Of a DNA stretch of 64,000 bases, positions 60,241 to 64,000 are shown in pieces. Made by a program: the position numbers and the translations under genes. The stretch spans positions 124,001-188,000 of the forward strand of contig JAQOOI010000047.1 in assembly GCA_028554645.1 (NCBI GenBank). The letters are read 5' to 3'. Position 1 is the stretch's first letter. The number at the start of each line of letters is the position of its first letter. This stretch comes from Omphalotus guepiniiformis (taxonomy: Eukaryota; Basidiomycota; Agaricomycetes; Agaricales; Omphalotaceae). The notes under the pieces are model-generated. The model made no database searches and had not been told where the DNA came from. It saw nothing but the letters and a program-made list of their open reading frames with translations.

Positions 60241-63200
60241 CTATTGAGTGTGACTCCTTTCCTTCTCCACTGCCTTCTCCAATTCCTGATCATGGAGTTT
60301 CTCTTTTTCTGGATGCTCTTGATGAAATTGTTCAATGTACTCTTGTGAACCTACTACATTTCTGATTGGTTCCCAAGAGTCATGTTCTGGATCATAGCCT
60401 TTCCAGCGAACAAGGTACTCCATTCTACCCCATCTTCTACGATTATCCAAGATCTGTTCAACCTCATAGTGCTCTTCATCATCAACTTCAATTGGAGGGG
60501 GAGGTGGTTGTCGGCGTTGTGGGAAGTGTTCTGGTGGATCTGCAGTCAACAGGTCCACATGGAAAACATTGTGGAGGGTTTCCATGCTACGTGGTAAAGC
60601 CAGACGATAAGCATGGTCAGAGATCTTCTTAGTGATTTTGAAAGGTCCAAACTGTTTATAATCCAACTTCTTTGCTGGACGTTTGGTTTTGATGTTTTTG
60701 GCATTTAGCCATACATACATTCCTTCCTTCCAATCACTAGGTGTACTTCTTCGTTTAGAATTGGTGAACTTCTTGGCTGATTCATTGCTTCTTTTAATCT
60801 CTCCCTTCAAATACTCATGTACATCTTTAAGTTCTTGTGCCTTTAAATGTGCATGATGATTTGGAAGTCCTTTTAGAGAGATTGTCAACCTGGGGTGAAA
60901 GCCTTTGTTTGCAAAGAATGGTGTTACCCCAGTGGAATCACTTGGAGAATTATTGTATGTGAATTCTGCAAGTGGTAACCATTCTTCCCAATCATCCTGG
61001 TCATAGTTTACAAACAGTCTAAGGTACTGTTCCAGAGTTTGATTTGTTCTCTCTGTTTGTCCATCAGTTTGAGGATGGTAGGCAGTAGAGTAGTTGGTAT
61101 TAACATCTAGTGCATCACACAGAGAACTCCAGAAGGATGATACAAAGGTAGACCCTCTGTCAGAGACTATATCCACTGGGAGACCATGTTTGGAGAATAC
61201 ATGTTTAATGAAGAGTTTGGCCAGTTGTGAGGCATTGTCAGTGGTATGACATGCAATGAATATTGCTTGTTTAGTCAACCGGCAAACTACAACCATGATT
61301 GCATTGAACCCATTTGACTCTGGTAATTCTCCAATGTGGTCAACTGATATAGAGCTCCATGGTCTTTCACCAATTGGCAATGGTTTGAGTAGTCCAAAAG
61401 GTTTTCGTCTACTACTCTTGGCTCGTAGACATTCATGGCAACTTCTCACATACTTCTTGACATCTTTCTGCATCCCTGGCCAGAAGTAGGTGCGCTGAAT
61501 CATTTGTGCTGTTTTTCTCATTCCTGGATGTCCCATTAGTTTATGATCATGATGGACTTGGAGAATTCGAAGTCGTAAAGGAGTATTGTTTGGTACATAT
61601 ACCAGTCCTTCACGTAGTAGAAGTCCATTCTCCATTGTAAATGGTCCAGGTTCTTCTGATTCTGCAATAACCTTGTGTTCTTTCCAGTATCTATCCTTCT
61701 CTACATCACGAATGCGTGCCAGGTCTGCTTCATCATTCATAATGAGAGAAGTGGAAAGACGTTCCGGGCTTAACAGCACTTTGTGATTCTCTTCATTGAC
61801 TGCTGCCTGTGCTGCCTTCTTGGGATAGACATCAGCCCTTCTTGTGAGTGCATCTGGTTTGCCACCTAATTTTCCTGGCCTGTAGTTGATGATAAAGTCA
61901 AATCCTGATAGGAATTCTGACCATCTTGCCTGTCTTCTACTTAGAGTCTTGGTGGTGGTAAACCACTGTAGGTTATTGTGATCAGTAAAGACCTCAATCC
62001 TGTATTTGGAACCTTCTAAGTATGCACGCCACTGCTTGAATGACTCTACAATAGCTAATAGCTCTTTATCATAGATATCATAATTCAATTCAGCACCAGT
62101 CATACTTCTTGCATAGAATGCTATGGGATGTATTTCTCCAGATTCCTTGTTTTGTTGGGATATAATGGATGCTATGGCATAGTCAGATGCATCAGCTTCC
62201 ACAATGATAGGTAATTCTGGATTAAAATGCTGAAGTATAGGGGCTTCTTGAAATGCTTGTTTTAGAAGTTCAAAGACTGTGGTGCATTCTTCTGTCCAAA
62301 TCCAAGGTTTGTCTTTACTGGTAAGCCTTGTGAGAGGTTTGACTATTCCAGAATAGTTATCAATGAATCTTCTATAGAAGTTTGCAAATCCCAAGAATGA
62401 TTGCAACTCTTTTACAGAAGTGGGCCTTTCCCATTTCTGAATAACTTCTATCTTTTTAGGATCCATGGTAACACCCTTTGGAGAGACAATGACACCAAGA
62501 TACTCAACAGAGTCAGTATGGAATTCACATTTCTCTGGTTTGATGTGCAGATCATGTTCTTCCAATCTTTGAAGTACTCTGGATACATGTTCTTGATGTT
62601 GTTGCTCATTGTCTGAGAATATGAGAATATCATCCAGGTATACTATGACAAATACATCCACCATGTCACGGAATATGTCATTTATGAAGTGTTGGAAGAC
62701 AGAAGGGGCATTGGTGAGTCCAAATGGCATGACCAGATACTCATAGGCACCATATCTGGTCCTGAATGCAGTTTTCCATTCATGTCCATCAGCAACTCTT
62801 ATGTTGTTGTAGCCTGCACGAAGATCCAGTTTGCTGTAGATCTTAGCCCTTCTTAACTGATCAATGAGGTTTCCTATAAGTGGTAGGGGATAGCGATTTT
62901 TTCTAGTAAGCCTGTTTAGGGCACGATAATCCACACACAATCTTAAGCTTCCATCTTTCTTTTTTGCAAACAAGACTGGAGCTCCAATTGGTGAACTAGA
63001 TGGCCTAATAAATCCCTTTTCCAACATCTCATCAATGTAGTCCTTCAAAACCTTCAATTCTTTTTCTGACAGATTGTATAATTTTCCATAAGGTGGAAGT
63101 TTGTCCTCTTCAGTATCAATTCTAATATCATAGGGTCTATGCTGTGGTAACCCTTTAGCTTCTGTAGCTGAGAAGGCTTTGGCATATTGGTGATACTGCT

Positions 63201-64000
63201 TGGGTACAAATTTGTCCAGTAGTTCCTGCTCAGAGAGTTTGTTGGGTTTTGGTTTATCTGGAGTTTCTGAATTCTCATTATTGGAAGAGGCCATTCTTGC
63301 TTCTACTTCTGCTTCTTCAGTGCTGGGCATTATGTATAGGATTGATGCTTCACATCCTTCCAACACCAATTGAGCAAAGGAGGTTGCACCTAATAAGGAT
63401 ATATGTGGGATGGTATCTTCCATTTGAGAATCAGGGATAGGAGGTTTGACTTTAGGGATGGAATGATGGTGTTGTTCAGGAGATTTGAATTTGGAAGTGG
63501 ACTGAGGCTGTTCATGGGAGTACCTATCCATCTCTTCTATGTGGATCAAGATTGGATCTTCCAGCCCTAGTCCTGATTTTTCAAATTCATGTTCCTCCTC
63601 TTCATCCTCTATGGTTACTCCATGCTTCTTGTTAATGGAAGGTCTAACAATGTAGTGTGTGATCTGTGTGAGATCATATACTTCTGCAGCCATAAGCTGT
63701 ACACTATTATTGAAAGAGAACTTCAACTCAGTCCAGTTTACTTGAGGATTGTATTTCCTGAACCAAGGTAATCCTAGTACTATAGGAGTTTCAGGATGAA
63801 GTTGAGTAACCAAGAAGTCTATGTGATGGGTTGTTCCATCAGTGAATGTGATTGGTGCAAGGAATTTGTGGGTGATTTTCCCTGCAGATGTGTATTGTCC
63901 ATCAAAGAGTCTTAATGGAATGGGAAGGGGTAAAGGTTTGAGTTTTTCAGGATAGAGATTTGCTAATTTAGGATCAATGAATTCTCTAGTGGCACCTGTA
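60241..64000 (-). CDS. Ty3/gypsy chromovirus-clade Pol polyprotein (protease, RT, RNase H, integrase, chromodomain), partial
   Basis: The frame is open from the right edge to the stop at 60241, 1252 aa visible. At the edge it begins inside the aspartic protease (TGATREF, just after the expected catalytic Asp). The reverse transcriptase follows: LRLCVDYRALN, FGLTNAP, and catalytic YLDDIL near 62630. RNase H has EADASDYAI, KELLAIVES and FTDHNNLQW. The H2C2 zinc finger includes HDHKLMGHPG and CHECL. The integrase core has D in SVDHIGELP, D in VSDRGSTF and E in GQTERTNQ. The C-terminal chromodomain is near 60290-60480 (YEVEQILDNRRRWGRMEYLV, then RWKGYDPEHDSWEP). The chromodomain probably steers integration to modified histones. 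No stop or frameshift is visible, so the copy may be young or active. Gag is not in the window. Confidence 0.96.
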   Translation of the reverse strand, partial: TGATREFIDPKLANLYPEKLKPLPLPIPLRLFDGQYTSAGKITHKFLAPITFTDGTTHHIDFLVTQLHPETPIVLGLPWFRKYNPQVNWTELKFSFNNSVQLMAAEVYDLTQITHYIVRPSINKKHGVTIEDEEEEHEFEKSGLGLEDPILIHIEEMDRYSHEQPQSTSKFKSPEQHHHSIPKVKPPIPDSQMEDTIPHISLLGATSFAQLVLEGCEASILYIMPSTEEAEVEARMASSNNENSETPDKPKPNKLSEQELLDKFVPKQYHQYAKAFSATEAKGLPQHRPYDIRIDTEEDKLPPYGKLYNLSEKELKVLKDYIDEMLEKGFIRPSSSPIGAPVLFAKKKDGSLRLCVDYRALNRLTRKNRYPLPLIGNLIDQLRRAKIYSKLDLRAGYNNIRVADGHEWKTAFRTRYGAYEYLVMPFGLTNAPSVFQHFINDIFRDMVDVFVIVYLDDILIFSDNEQQHQEHVSRVLQRLEEHDLHIKPEKCEFHTDSVEYLGVIVSPKGVTMDPKKIEVIQKWERPTSVKELQSFLGFANFYRRFIDNYSGIVKPLTRLTSKDKPWIWTEECTTVFELLKQAFQEAPILQHFNPELPIIVEADASDYAIASIISQQNKESGEIHPIAFYARSMTGAELNYDIYDKELLAIVESFKQWRAYLEGSKYRIEVFTDHNNLQWFTTTKTLSRRQARWSEFLSGFDFIINYRPGKLGGKPDALTRRADVYPKKAAQAAVNEENHKVLLSPERLSTSLIMNDEADLARIRDVEKDRYWKEHKVIAESEEPGPFTMENGLLLREGLVYVPNNTPLRLRILQVHHDHKLMGHPGMRKTAQMIQRTYFWPGMQKDVKKYVRSCHECLRAKSSRRKPFGLLKPLPIGERPWSSISVDHIGELPESNGFNAIMVVVCRLTKQAIFIACHTTDNASQLAKLFIKHVFSKHGLPVDIVSDRGSTFVSSFWSSLCDALDVNTNYSTAYHPQTDGQTERTNQTLEQYLRLFVNYDQDDWEEWLPLAEFTYNNSPSDSTGVTPFFANKGFHPRLTISLKGLPNHHAHLKAQELKDVHEYLKGEIKRSNESAKKFTNSKRRSTPSDWKEGMYVWLNAKNIKTKRPAKKLDYKQFGPFKITKKISDHAYRLALPRSMETLHNVFHVDLLTADPPEHFPQRRQPPPPPIEVDDEEHYEVEQILDNRRRWGRMEYLVRWKGYDPEHDSWEPIRNVVGSQEYIEQFHQEHPEKEKLHDQELEKAVEKERSHTQ

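Larger units (their letters stand above)
58800..64000 (-). mobile_element. Chromodomain Ty3/gypsy retrotransposon (5' end beyond the right edge)
   Basis: Contains an intact pol frame read leftward and, at its 3' side, a convergent + strand accessory gene. Gag, the 5' LTR and part of the protease lie outside the window. The 3' LTR should lie left of about 58983 but cannot be defined without its partner. Confidence 0.8.

Overview
This window is nuclear DNA from a basidiomycete fungus, most likely an agaricomycete. The genes carry many short introns of about 45-65 nt with GT..AG ends. A DUF6535 membrane protein, a KDZ (Kyakuja-Dileera-Zisupton) transposase with its CxC2 cysteine cluster, a TET/JBP dioxygenase and a chromodomain Ty3/gypsy polyprotein are all characteristic of that group. 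I read the exon structures below by eye, from open frames, GT/AG junctions and family conservation. Where exon lengths are given, the joined reading frame adds up to a whole number of codons.

Regions 1-31 kb are host-like and gene-sparse. In order they hold: the 5' two thirds of a DUF6535 membrane protein (- strand); an EthD-domain protein (+); about 9 kb with no recognisable gene, containing a degenerate tandem array at 6.5-9.0 kb; a conserved-looking unknown protein (-); a three-repeat Myb transcription factor (-); GMP synthase (+, 11 exons); a Baeyer-Villiger-type flavin monooxygenase (+); and a ketosynthase fragment of a polyketide synthase (+) that stops abruptly at a 164-bp tandem duplication. 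The monooxygenase and ketosynthase lie 1.1 kb apart on the same strand and may be the remains of a biosynthetic locus cut by transposons.

Region 30.4-39.4 kb looks like one mobile element. It has two multi-exon + strand genes, one with a Zn2Cys6-type cysteine pattern and one ending in a SUMO-interaction-like motif. They converge on a - strand gypsy-type integrase that lacks its reverse transcriptase. The tetranucleotide CGCG is strikingly frequent through this block in exons, introns and spacers alike. Beyond it lie an array of hairpin-forming repeats and a cluster of TGACTC/GAGTCA sites.

Region 41.5-58.75 kb appears to be a single large KDZ transposon of about 17 kb. It is bracketed by arrays of the palindrome ATTATAAT and contains a 14-bp inverted repeat near both ends. 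It carries the KDZ transposase plus seven cargo genes: a TET/JBP-family 2-oxoglutarate dioxygenase, two proteins with RNase-H1-N-terminal/viroplasmin-like folds, and four proteins of unknown function. Several cargo genes and the transposase carry single lesions (one CpG-type nonsense, A-run frameshifts), so this copy is either decaying or affected by base-calling errors.

Region 58.8-64 kb is a chromodomain Ty3/gypsy retrotransposon. Its intact - strand polyprotein runs off the right edge. A coiled-coil + strand gene converges on it and ends in a SUMO-interaction-like acidic tail. This is the same layout as the 30-39 kb element, which suggests a recurring convergent accessory gene in fungal gypsy elements.
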